Shown piece after piece: positions 52,915 to 60,387 of a stretch of 60,387 nt of DNA. Source of the DNA: Chloroflexi bacterium AL-N1 (GTDB lineage Bacteria; Chloroflexota; Chloroflexia; Chloroflexales; Roseiflexaceae). Positions within the stretch are counted from its first letter, which is position 1. Each line of letters starts with the position of its first letter. Location: positions 1-60,387 of the forward strand of contig WYDT01000043.1 in assembly GCA_013122435.1 (NCBI GenBank), read 5' to 3'. The notes beneath the pieces were generated by a model that searched no databases, was not told the DNA's origin, and worked only from the letters and a program-made list of their open reading frames with translations. Both the position numbers and the translations under genes were made by a program.

Positions 52915-55900
52915 CTACTGCGATGATACAGCTTCCAGTTGATCTTCAAGATTACCATAAATAGCTTGTAGCTGATCGATAATAGCTTCATCAGCAGGCC
53001 ATAAACCACGCCCATTGGCCTCTAATAAGCGCGCAACTGCGTTACGAACTGCCTGAGGATTTGCTTGTGCCAGACGTGCACGCATCTCAGTATCTAGAAT
53101 AAAGGTTGACGCAGCGTCATCGAATATCCAGGCATCAACACTATTACTGATGGCACCCCATCCCAACAAATAGGTAAAACGATTACTGATCTCTGCCGTA
53201 CCAGCATACCCATGCGACAACATACCCTCATACCAACGAGGATTGAGCAATTTGCTACGTGCTTCGATCCGCACCAACTCAGCAACATCACGAAGCGGTG
53301 GCGTATGGGTTGCCGAGTAGCCCGCACCAACATCAGCATAGGTTAACCGGGGCGATCGACCATCCTGTATATGGCTCGCTGCCAGTTGTAACGCACCACT
53401 GTGTCCATAATAGTGCTGCATATCAGTCAGGCCATATTCGATACTATCGATAGCTTGAAAAACACGATCAACGGTGCCAAGCAGTCCACGTAAGGTCTCC
53501 GTCTCTGCTGTGCCAGCACGACCACCACCATATGTGTAGCCACCACGATGTAGGTAGGTTTCAGTGAGTTGGGTAGTCTCTTCCCAGGCGCTTTCCTCAA
53601 TCTGTTCATCAACTCCGGTCCCATACTGACCAGGCGCCTGCGTAAAGATCCGCGCAGTGGCCTGTTCCCAACTCCGACCCTGTTCACACAAGTACAACGT
53701 ATGCGCTCGCACATAGTTCTGATCTGGTGGCTCATCCGCTGCGGCTGCCCTGCGAAAAAGGTCGTCGAGCAGGTCCAGACTCATCTGGAAGGTGTCCCGA
53801 AAAATGCTGCTGATATCAAGTAATACATCAATACGAGGGCGCCCAAGTTCGGCCAGCGGTATCAACTCATAGCGCCAGATCTTCCCCTGTCCATCGCGCT
53901 CAGGTCGTGCACCCACCAATGCCAGCACGACAGCGAGGCTTTCCCCTTCAGTTTTAATCGTATCCAGCGCCCACAAGGTCTGTGCGATGGTCTGCGGATA
54001 GCAATCTTCATCATCGAGATGCCGACGAATCAATGCATCAGCCAACGCGCTCCCACGTGCATATGCATTGTCTGAAGGCAGGCGCCACGGATCAACGCTA
54101 TGAATGTTACGTCCACTTGGCAGCGCTGCGGCACCGGCACGCACAGGATCAGCTCCAGGCGCAGGTTTGACATAGCCACCCTCCAGCGCATGCAACAACA
54201 CATCCATCTCAGCAGTACTCTCAGTGAGTCGATCCCGCAAAAGACGCCCGTGCTCAACAAGACGCTTGAGCCACGGCATAAGATCCTCGCTCATAGGGCT
54301 AACAACCTGACAGTAGGTTGCCAGCACATCACGCCAGACCGCTGACACAGGCGTATCTATCAATATAGCTCGATACACCATCTCGCGACGTGCAGGTGGA
54401 ATACGGCTATTATCAATACCAGACATCTGTAGCAATTCAGACAGCCCTGGAGCACCATCACGCGAAACATCAAGTGCTGCTTCCATCAGCGTGGCTGCCC
54501 GATCAGAGCTTGGTGCACGACCAAAGACATGCAAGCCATCAACGATGAGCCGTTGCTCTAGCTCATCAAGATACCCACGGACTCGTTGTGCATATCCTAA
54601 CCAGGTTTCACCTTCAGCACGCGGTAAATCAGGCAAATCAAGCGTTAATTCTCGATCCGCTTCGTTTGAGTCAAGCTCAGCACGGATATGGGCGAGTTGT
54701 TTGTACAAGCCCGCACGAGCATACGGCGGCACTGCATGGCTTACAATCGTAGCATAACCACGTCGTCGCGCTATCGCAGCCTCAGCTGGATTGTTGAGTG
54801 GGTACAGATAGAGATTAGGCTTCTCTCCCAGTAACACATCTGGCCAGCACTGTTCCGTCAAACCTAACTGTAGTCCGGGCATCCACTCAGACGTGCCATG
54901 CATCCCAAAATGCAGTAGTGCATCGGCACCCCAGACATGGCAGAGCCAGCGATAGAACGCAATATATTGATGATGCGGGGTAAAGGAACGGTCAAACAGC
55001 AAGCGCATCGGATCGCCGGGAATTCCCATTGGTGGTTGCACACCAACAAAGATATTGCCTAGCTGAAAGCCATCAATACGAATCGCCTCCGATCCGGCAG
55101 GCGCAATCTCCCCTGGCGGCATTCCCCAGTAATCATCGACGCGTCGAGCATGGTTGGCGGGAACAGCCCGCTGGTAATCGCAGAGTGGGATTGGTAAACC
55201 GGCTTCTTGCTGATCGAGTTGTGCCAACTTCTGCGCTAATTCATCAGCAGAAGCGGGCAGATCGCCAGTGTGATAACCAGCCGCATGCAACCTTTGGAGC
55301 AACGCAAATAAGGAGGTAGGAACATCTAATAATGCTGCAGTACCAAGTTTACCTAAACCGGGCGGGTAGTTGTACAACACAATCGCCACACGACGCTCAA
55401 CAGCAGGTGTACGCCGCAAATGCACCCAACTCGCCACCTGTTGTGTCGCTCGTTCCAATCGGTTAGGTGTCGCTACAATCTGCTGTTTTTGAATGGCACC
55501 AAGAACAACTGGCGCGATACTCCCATCCATCTCTGGCAAATCATACATAATAACTGCTTGCATTGGTGCAACACCATATGTATGCCAATGCATCTCATCC
55601 TGCATTTGAAGCGGCTGGGCCACCAGATAGGGTACATCAATACCACTTAATAGATCGCTTGCTTTGGCTTGATACTGCCCCGGCTTTGTTGACCCAGCAG
55701 GACCACCGACTAGCGGAAAGCCCATCGTACTGACGATAGCATCAACAGGTTGTCGTGCGACCCACTCACGTACTGCCACATGTGCTTCAATACCACTCAC
55801 AAAAATGGGCAAAACTGCCAGGTCATGGTGTTCCAGTGTTTTAACCAGATCACCAAGGTAAAGCTGTTCTTGCAGCACATGTTTACGAAAGCCTAATACT

Positions 55901-56607
55901 GCCACAAGTGGCTGGCCCTTACGATACCGTTTGGTTCGTTTGGCCCAACGCAGATATGTTGGTGGATCAGCAAAAAGCTCTGTATTAGCAGGATGGAAAC
56001 ATCCCATCATAGGAATAGTTTGGACAGGAGCAACATCCAACGGCTGATCGAGGCAATCGCGTAGAATCAACCGCACCATTTGGGAGAGGTTCGCAGCATC
56101 TGGTTGGTTCCAGTAGAGATTCACACTCAACCAGGTACGAAAATCGGCCAGTTTGGCCGGCATCAGTGGTAAGAGTTTTGCGGTTAACTTGGTCAATTTG
56201 GTGTAGGCGTAGAGCGTATCCTCATCACGACCCCGTGTGATAAGCCGAAGCAGAGCTTTCATAGGTTTTGGCAGCCCACCACGCCCCTCGGTCACGCGAT
56301 ATGCACCAACCTGTGTTAGTGCCATGACTTCTGGCATACTCTCAAAAGCAAAAATCGTTGGTGTGCGATGCTTTGCCACAAGATCTGCCAACCAATCAGC
56401 CTGGCTACGTGAATTGATAAGGGTTATGAACAGTACATCAGCTTCAGCAATGGCGGTAATGAGATCTGGATCACGTTGTTCTACGTGTCCATCATGAAAA
56501 CGCAATAGTCGCACATCAATAGTATCGACACGTAATTGTGCGCGCACCACCTCCCAGATATGTTCATTGAACCGTTCCATACCAAGAATAAAGGTTAGAG
56601 TAGGCAT
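52915..56607 (-). CDS. bchH: magnesium chelatase subunit H (BchH)
   Basis: A 1230-residue protein of the BchH/CobN family. The N-terminal 170 residues are the DUF3479-type domain of Mg-chelatase H subunits (ILGMERFNEHIWEVV, ADVLFITLINSRSQ). The block PMMGCFHPANTELFADPPTY is also characteristic of BchH. The large metal- and porphyrin-binding region follows with VAQPLQMQDEMHWHTYG, HFGMHGTSEWMPGLQLGL, LYPLNNPAEAAIARRRGYAT, GRNIHSVDPWRLPS and NRFTYLLGWGAISNSVDAW. It binds protoporphyrin IX and, with the ATPases BchI and BchD, inserts Mg2+ in the first committed step of bacteriochlorophyll synthesis. Those partners are not in the window. A CobN role (cobalt) is the main alternative, but CobN lacks the DUF3479 start. 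ATG 56607 follows GAGGCG. Confidence 0.88.
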   Translation of the reverse strand: MPTLTFILGMERFNEHIWEVVRAQLRVDTIDVRLLRFHDGHVEQRDPDLITAIAEADVLFITLINSRSQADWLADLVAKHRTPTIFAFESMPEVMALTQVGAYRVTEGRGGLPKPMKALLRLITRGRDEDTLYAYTKLTKLTAKLLPLMPAKLADFRTWLSVNLYWNQPDAANLSQMVRLILRDCLDQPLDVAPVQTIPMMGCFHPANTELFADPPTYLRWAKRTKRYRKGQPLVAVLGFRKHVLQEQLYLGDLVKTLEHHDLAVLPIFVSGIEAHVAVREWVARQPVDAIVSTMGFPLVGGPAGSTKPGQYQAKASDLLSGIDVPYLVAQPLQMQDEMHWHTYGVAPMQAVIMYDLPEMDGSIAPVVLGAIQKQQIVATPNRLERATQQVASWVHLRRTPAVERRVAIVLYNYPPGLGKLGTAALLDVPTSLFALLQRLHAAGYHTGDLPASADELAQKLAQLDQQEAGLPIPLCDYQRAVPANHARRVDDYWGMPPGEIAPAGSEAIRIDGFQLGNIFVGVQPPMGIPGDPMRLLFDRSFTPHHQYIAFYRWLCHVWGADALLHFGMHGTSEWMPGLQLGLTEQCWPDVLLGEKPNLYLYPLNNPAEAAIARRRGYATIVSHAVPPYARAGLYKQLAHIRAELDSNEADRELTLDLPDLPRAEGETWLGYAQRVRGYLDELEQRLIVDGLHVFGRAPSSDRAATLMEAALDVSRDGAPGLSELLQMSGIDNSRIPPARREMVYRAILIDTPVSAVWRDVLATYCQVVSPMSEDLMPWLKRLVEHGRLLRDRLTESTAEMDVLLHALEGGYVKPAPGADPVRAGAAALPSGRNIHSVDPWRLPSDNAYARGSALADALIRRHLDDEDCYPQTIAQTLWALDTIKTEGESLAVVLALVGARPERDGQGKIWRYELIPLAELGRPRIDVLLDISSIFRDTFQMSLDLLDDLFRRAAAADEPPDQNYVRAHTLYLCEQGRSWEQATARIFTQAPGQYGTGVDEQIEESAWEETTQLTETYLHRGGYTYGGGRAGTAETETLRGLLGTVDRVFQAIDSIEYGLTDMQHYYGHSGALQLAASHIQDGRSPRLTYADVGAGYSATHTPPLRDVAELVRIEARSKLLNPRWYEGMLSHGYAGTAEISNRFTYLLGWGAISNSVDAWIFDDAASTFILDTEMRARLAQANPQAVRNAVARLLEANGRGLWPADEAIIDQLQAIYGNLEDQLEAVSSQ

Positions 56608-57077
56608 AACGGCGCCTCGCGAGATCTAGTGTTGAATATGGTTCTCAGCAACTCAAAACAGCACTGCAAAAAACAGGTATTGTAAGTAAGAGGGGTGGTA
56701 TCACTATTGTTTGTTGTATTGGTCTGATACCCGTCATTATACCACTTAATACTATGAACAATACTGAGAAACCCATAGCCATGTAAGAATATGCCAAAAG
56801 ATACTAATAACTGTTCGTTCAGAGGATGAAAATCCCACATAGCTGTTTGACAGAGTTAAACAGCTATGCTATACTCCCCAACTGCTGTGCGAAACCACAG
56901 TAAGTCTGTCATTAATGGACTCGATCTAAGGCGTGACACAAGTCACGACCAGAACGGAGTTCAATATTTTTTTGCTAAAAGCAAGTACTTGTCTTTTTAC
57001 GGAATATATCAGATGGTGATTGTTTGCTTGTCTGAATATATTTGTAAAAAACAAAATGAAGACGGATAGGACCGAGG
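56608..57077. other. 470-base regulatory region between bchH and the str operon
   Basis: No protein-coding potential was seen. It holds the str-operon promoter and inverted repeat (56841-56875) and, in the leader, a short hairpin CGTGAC-ACAA-GTCACG (56932-56947) followed after 20 bases by a run of seven or eight T residues near 56967. That arrangement could be an attenuator. The bchH promoter should lie at the left edge, but no consensus was recognised. Confidence 0.55.
56841..56875 (+). promoter_or_regulatory. str-operon promoter overlapped by an inverted repeat
   Basis: TTGACA (56847-56852), a 17-base spacer and TATACT (56870-56875) form a near-perfect sigma-70 promoter. An inverted repeat AGCTGTTT (56841-56848) / AAACAGCT (56858-56865) overlaps the -35 box and spacer, a position suited to repressor binding. 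It lies about 200 bases upstream of rpsL. Confidence 0.8.
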
Positions 57078-57506
57078 ATGCCAACGATCAACCAATTGAT
57101 TCGTAAACCACGTAAGCCAGTAACCAAGAAAACGAAAGCACCAGCGCTGCGTTTTACGTACAACACACTTAAGGGTAAGCTCACGCGAGGAAAAGGTTCA
57201 CCACAAAAACGCGGTGTTTGCACACAAGTACGAACCATGACACCAAAGAAGCCCAACTCAGCACTACGTAAGATTGCACGTGTTCGTTTATCGAACCAGA
57301 TGGAAGTTACAGCTTACATTCCTGGCGAAGGACATAACCTGCAGGAACACTCAGTAGTGTTGATACGTGGCGGTCGTGTGAAGGATCTTCCAGGTGTACG
57401 CTATCATATTGTGCGTGGTGCACTCGATACACAAGGTGTTTCCAATCGAAAACAAGGGCGATCAAAATACGGCACCAAGAAAACAGCCGGCCCAGCGCGC
57501 AGATAA
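57078..57506 (+). CDS. rpsL: 30S ribosomal protein S12
   Basis: A 142-residue S12, about 18 residues longer than the E. coli protein because of a basic insert after residue 14 (TKKTKAPALRFTYNTLKGKL). It lies in the decoding centre of the 30S subunit. Conserved blocks are PTINQLIRK, GSPQKRGVCTQV, TPKKPNSALRKIARVRL (the lysine altered in streptomycin resistance is the wild-type residue here), AYIPGEGHNLQEHS and GGRVKDLPGVRYHIVRG. ATG 57078 follows AGGACCGAGG. It is the first gene of the str operon. Confidence 0.98.
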   Translation: MPTINQLIRKPRKPVTKKTKAPALRFTYNTLKGKLTRGKGSPQKRGVCTQVRTMTPKKPNSALRKIARVRLSNQMEVTAYIPGEGHNLQEHSVVLIRGGRVKDLPGVRYHIVRGALDTQGVSNRKQGRSKYGTKKTAGPARR

Positions 57507-57542
57507 GTCAAGTAAATATAATAAGGTAGCACGAGGTTAACT

Positions 57543-58016
57543 ATGCCACGTCGAGGAACAATAAAAAAACGCATAACACCACCAGATACGCGTTATAGCA
57601 GCATAGCTGTGCAGCAATTAATCAACAAACTTATGCAACGTGGAAAGAAAACAGTTGCTGAGAGGATCGTGTATCAAGCGCTCGATCTTGCTGCTGATCG
57701 CCTGAAAAAAGAACCAATGGAAGTTTTTGATGTCGCCATCCGTAATGCGGGGCCAGCTATTGAAGTCAAACCACGGCGTGTTGGTGGGGCGACCTATCAG
57801 GTTCCGGTTGAGGTGAAGAGCGAGCGACGTCAAACGTTGGCAATGCGTTGGTTGTTGGGGTCCGCACGTAGCCGTAGTGGACGCCCAATGCACGAGCGTT
57901 TAGCAAATGAATTTGTTGATGCTTACAATAATACAGGTACTACCATTAAAAAGAAGGAGGATGTGCAGCGTATGGCAGAAGCCAACCGTGCATTCTCACA
58001 TTATGGTCGATTTTAA
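57543..58016 (+). CDS. rpsG: 30S ribosomal protein S7
   Basis: A 157-residue S7, typical length, the primary 16S-rRNA-binding protein of the 30S head. Family blocks are MPRRG, QQLINKLMQRGKKTVAERIV, EVKPRRVGGATYQVPVEV, RRQTLAMRWLLGSARSRSG and EANRAFSHYGRF at the C-terminus. ATG 57543 follows ACGAGGTTAACT. It lies 36 bases downstream of rpsL and 131 bases upstream of fusA in the str operon. Confidence 0.98.
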   Translation: MPRRGTIKKRITPPDTRYSSIAVQQLINKLMQRGKKTVAERIVYQALDLAADRLKKEPMEVFDVAIRNAGPAIEVKPRRVGGATYQVPVEVKSERRQTLAMRWLLGSARSRSGRPMHERLANEFVDAYNNTGTTIKKKEDVQRMAEANRAFSHYGRF

Positions 58017-58147
58017 TAACAACATACTCAGTTGTGCATCGGCAGACAGCAGAAATACCGTCGTTGCTTACCGTAGCGTGAGTACATATTCTGCCCTATG
58101 GCGGTTACACAGCATCGAGTTACGTCGTCGAGGGGATATATAGCAGT

Positions 58148-60241
58148 ATGGCACGAGAAATACCATTAGAAAAAGTTCGAAATATCGGCATTATTGCACA
58201 TATCGATGCGGGAAAGACGACGACGACTGAACGCATCCTCTTCTACACAGGTCGCAGTTACAAAATAGGTGAGGTTCACGAGGGCACTGCCATTATGGAC
58301 CACATGGAGCAAGAACGTGAGCGCGGTATTACCATTACCTCTGCCGCGACCACTGCTGCCTGGAAAGACCATCGGATCAATATTATCGACACTCCTGGTC
58401 ACGTGGATTTTACTGCTGAAGTAGAGCGTTCATTGCGTGTACTCGATGGAGGTGTGGTAGTATTTGATGCGGTTGCAGGTGTTGAACCACAATCTGAGAC
58501 CGTGTGGCGACAAGCTGACAAATATAATGTTCCGCGTATCTGCTTTGTAAATAAGATGGATCGCACTGGAGCTAACTTCGAACGTACCATCCAAATGATT
58601 AAAGATCGGTTGGGTGCCAAACCGATCCCAATTCAGCTTCCCATTGGTGCAGAAGACACCTTCCGCGGTATTATTGACCTAATTGCTAATAAAGCCGTTC
58701 TCTATCTTGATGATGCAGGTAAGCGCGAAGAAACAGAAGATATTCCCGGTGATATTGCCGATAAGTCTGCGGCGATGCGTCAAGAGATGATTGAGTCTAT
58801 CGCTGAAACGGACGATGAACTCATGCTCCTTTATCTGGAGGGAGAAGAGCTTTCTTCGGAAGAATTGATGCGTGCGCTACGACAGGCAACACTTGATGGA
58901 AAAGTTGTCCCGGTTCTATGTGGTGCCGCCCTCAAAAATAAAGGTGTTCAGCGTGTGCTTGATGCTGTCATCTCCTATTTGCCATCACCACTGGATGTTC
59001 CCGCGATCACAGGAACATTACCTGGTGAGATTGCCGGAGATGAAGGTGTGGAGTTGTTTGAGCGCAAAGCTGATGAGAATGTACCCTTTGCTGGTTTGGT
59101 GTTCAAAATTGTGGCAGATCCTTACGTTGGCAAACTAGCCTATTTTCGCGTATATTCAGGCAAAATAGAGGCTGGTTCGTACGTCCTCAATACGACCCGT
59201 GATCAACGCGAACGGGTTGGGCGACTTGTTCAAATGCACGCTAATCACCGTGAGGACATCAAGGAAGTATATGCTGGTGATATCGCAGCAATGATTGGCC
59301 CAAAGAACAGTTTCACTGGTGATACTATCTGCGATCCGGAAAGTCCAATTGTACTGGAAAACATTCGTTTCCCAGAGCCAGTTATTCAACTTGCTGTGGA
59401 GCCAAAAACGAAATCTGATCAGGACAAACTGAGTACAGCATTATCGCGAATGAGTGAAGAAGATCCCACGTTCCGTGTAAGTACTAATCACGAAACAGGG
59501 CAGACGATTATTGCTGGTATGGGTGAGCTTCACCTTGAAGTTATTGTTGATCGCATGAAGCGAGAATACAAGGTAGAAGCGAATATTGGCAAGCCCCAAG
59601 TTGCATACCGTGAATCGATCAGTAAACTTGTCGACATCGAAACGAAATTCGTTCGCCAGTCCGGTGGAAAAGGTCAATACGGTCACGTCAAAATCAAGTT
59701 CGAGCCACAGGAACGCGGTAAAGGATTTGAATTTATCAGCAGCGTCGTTGGCGGCTCTATTCCCAGAGAATATATCAATCCTGTTGAGCAGGGAATCAGA
59801 GAAGCGATGGAGACAGGTGTTCTCGCAGGGTTCCCGGTGGTTGACCTGAAAGCAAATCTGTATGATGGTTCCTATCATGAAGTAGACTCATCAGAAATGG
59901 CTTTCAAAATTGCTGCCTCAATGGCATTGAAAGACGGTGTACGCAAGGGGGGACCAATTCTTCTTGAGCCCATCATGAGGATTGAGATTGTCACACCCGA
60001 AGATTTCCTTGGCACTGTCATTGGTGATGTGAACTCCCGTCGTGGGCAAGTCGAAGGGATTGAAGCACGATCCAATTCACAAGTTGTACGTGCGTTTGTT
60101 CCCTTGTCTTTAATGTTTGGTTATACAACAACTCTACGATCACTTACACAGGGTCGCGCGGCATCGTCGATGGAATTTGCGTACTATCAACCAATGTCAG
60201 ATAACCTGGCACAAGAAATTATCGCAAAGCAAAACGGGTAG
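58148..60241 (+). CDS. fusA: translation elongation factor G
   Basis: A 697-residue EF-G, the GTPase that drives ribosomal translocation. G-motifs are AHIDAGKTTTTERI (P-loop), RGITITSAAT (switch I Thr), DTPGHVDFT (switch II) and NKMDRTGANF. The later domains are intact through GGKGQYGHVKIKFEP, GVRKGGPILLEPIM and the C-terminal domain V (DVNSRRGQVEGIEARSNSQV) ending AQEIIAKQNG. ATG 58148 is the conserved start; GAGGGG lies about 13 bases upstream, a little far. It is third in the str operon and is followed by tuf. Confidence 0.99.
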   Translation: MAREIPLEKVRNIGIIAHIDAGKTTTTERILFYTGRSYKIGEVHEGTAIMDHMEQERERGITITSAATTAAWKDHRINIIDTPGHVDFTAEVERSLRVLDGGVVVFDAVAGVEPQSETVWRQADKYNVPRICFVNKMDRTGANFERTIQMIKDRLGAKPIPIQLPIGAEDTFRGIIDLIANKAVLYLDDAGKREETEDIPGDIADKSAAMRQEMIESIAETDDELMLLYLEGEELSSEELMRALRQATLDGKVVPVLCGAALKNKGVQRVLDAVISYLPSPLDVPAITGTLPGEIAGDEGVELFERKADENVPFAGLVFKIVADPYVGKLAYFRVYSGKIEAGSYVLNTTRDQRERVGRLVQMHANHREDIKEVYAGDIAAMIGPKNSFTGDTICDPESPIVLENIRFPEPVIQLAVEPKTKSDQDKLSTALSRMSEEDPTFRVSTNHETGQTIIAGMGELHLEVIVDRMKREYKVEANIGKPQVAYRESISKLVDIETKFVRQSGGKGQYGHVKIKFEPQERGKGFEFISSVVGGSIPREYINPVEQGIREAMETGVLAGFPVVDLKANLYDGSYHEVDSSEMAFKIAASMALKDGVRKGGPILLEPIMRIEIVTPEDFLGTVIGDVNSRRGQVEGIEARSNSQVVRAFVPLSLMFGYTTTLRSLTQGRAASSMEFAYYQPMSDNLAQEIIAKQNG

Positions 60242-60332
60242 CTGTGGTGCTTTGATATTGACCAGTCAGACTACATGTGAAACGAAATAGGCAAATGATC
60301 TAGCTGTTAATGTTAGAAGGAGTTTCATTCTC

Positions 60333-60387
60333 ATGGCAAAACAAAAGTTTGAGCGCACCAAACCCCATCTGAATGTCGGGACGATTG
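60333..60387 (+). CDS. tuf: translation elongation factor Tu (5' end only)
   Basis: ATG 60333, six to ten bases after AGAAGGAG, opens MAKQKFERTKPHLNVGTI, the conserved N-terminus of EF-Tu just before the P-loop. The window ends after 18 codons. Position after fusA is the standard str-operon order. Confidence 0.96.
   Translation, partial: MAKQKFERTKPHLNVGTI

Noticed and set aside
52915..56607. CobN (cobaltochelatase) instead of BchH
   Set aside because: The N-terminal DUF3479-type region and the GCFHPANTELFADPPTY block fit BchH; CobN starts differently. Not fully excluded without a tree.

Overview
The window looks like the chromosome of a phototrophic member of the phylum Chloroflexota. The main pointers are a BchH-type magnesium chelatase large subunit (52915-56607), a 142-residue S12 with a basic insert near its N-terminus, a PncC-like/NadD-like fusion protein, many two-component genes, and several families I associate with this phylum. 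Base composition looks near 50% GC by eye. No rRNA genes or CRISPR arrays were seen.

Layout. 1-267: decayed remnant of an IS481-type transposase. 268-4388: the NAD-metabolism fusion and two exported proteins (a beta-helix protein and an NAGPA/DUF2233 lipoprotein). 4429-10204 (minus): a compact cluster of OmpR-type regulator, secreted six-cysteine peptide, membrane-anchored TlpA-like redoxin, two ABC-2 permeases (one with a degenerate M1-peptidase-like domain) and an ABC ATPase. It is preceded by a ten-copy 9-bp G-rich tandem repeat, and it is the best candidate here for an undescribed system. 10761-17286: class I aldolase, an ABC exporter, gatB and a sensor kinase. 17798-21748: a cupredoxin protein, then a response-regulator gene cut off inside its receiver domain, joined to a mobile-element remnant carrying a SWIM protein, a Rad52-like annealing protein, an XRE regulator, a DUF4160/DUF2442 pair and an excisionase-like protein. 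21876-23932: tRNA-Ala, tRNA-Ile, lipA and lipB, all minus strand. 24082-29958: an intact sensor kinase next to a kinase that lacks its phospho-acceptor histidine, then a metallophosphoesterase and a ParB-like protein.

29992-48546 is accessory and contains several broken genes. It holds an HxlR/thioredoxin-reductase-like/flavin-monooxygenase/DsbA-like redox operon with a frameshift, a GH114 lipoprotein, a GH5-like/methyltransferase/cupin operon, an intergenic palindromic repeat, a PNPOx-family gene beside a triply damaged cysteine-hydrolase pseudogene and a divergent MocR regulator, a large AAA/TPR ATPase, and an alpha/beta hydrolase with a C-terminal deletion under a TetR regulator divergent from a CrtI-like oxidoreductase. 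47881-56607 holds a NarL-type two-component pair, an S41 protease lipoprotein and bchH. The window ends in the conserved str operon: rpsL, rpsG, fusA and the start of tuf, preceded by a near-consensus sigma-70 promoter embedded in an inverted repeat.

Housekeeping functions (gatB, lipAB, aldolase, str operon) are therefore interleaved with a strongly signalling-oriented and partly decaying accessory set.
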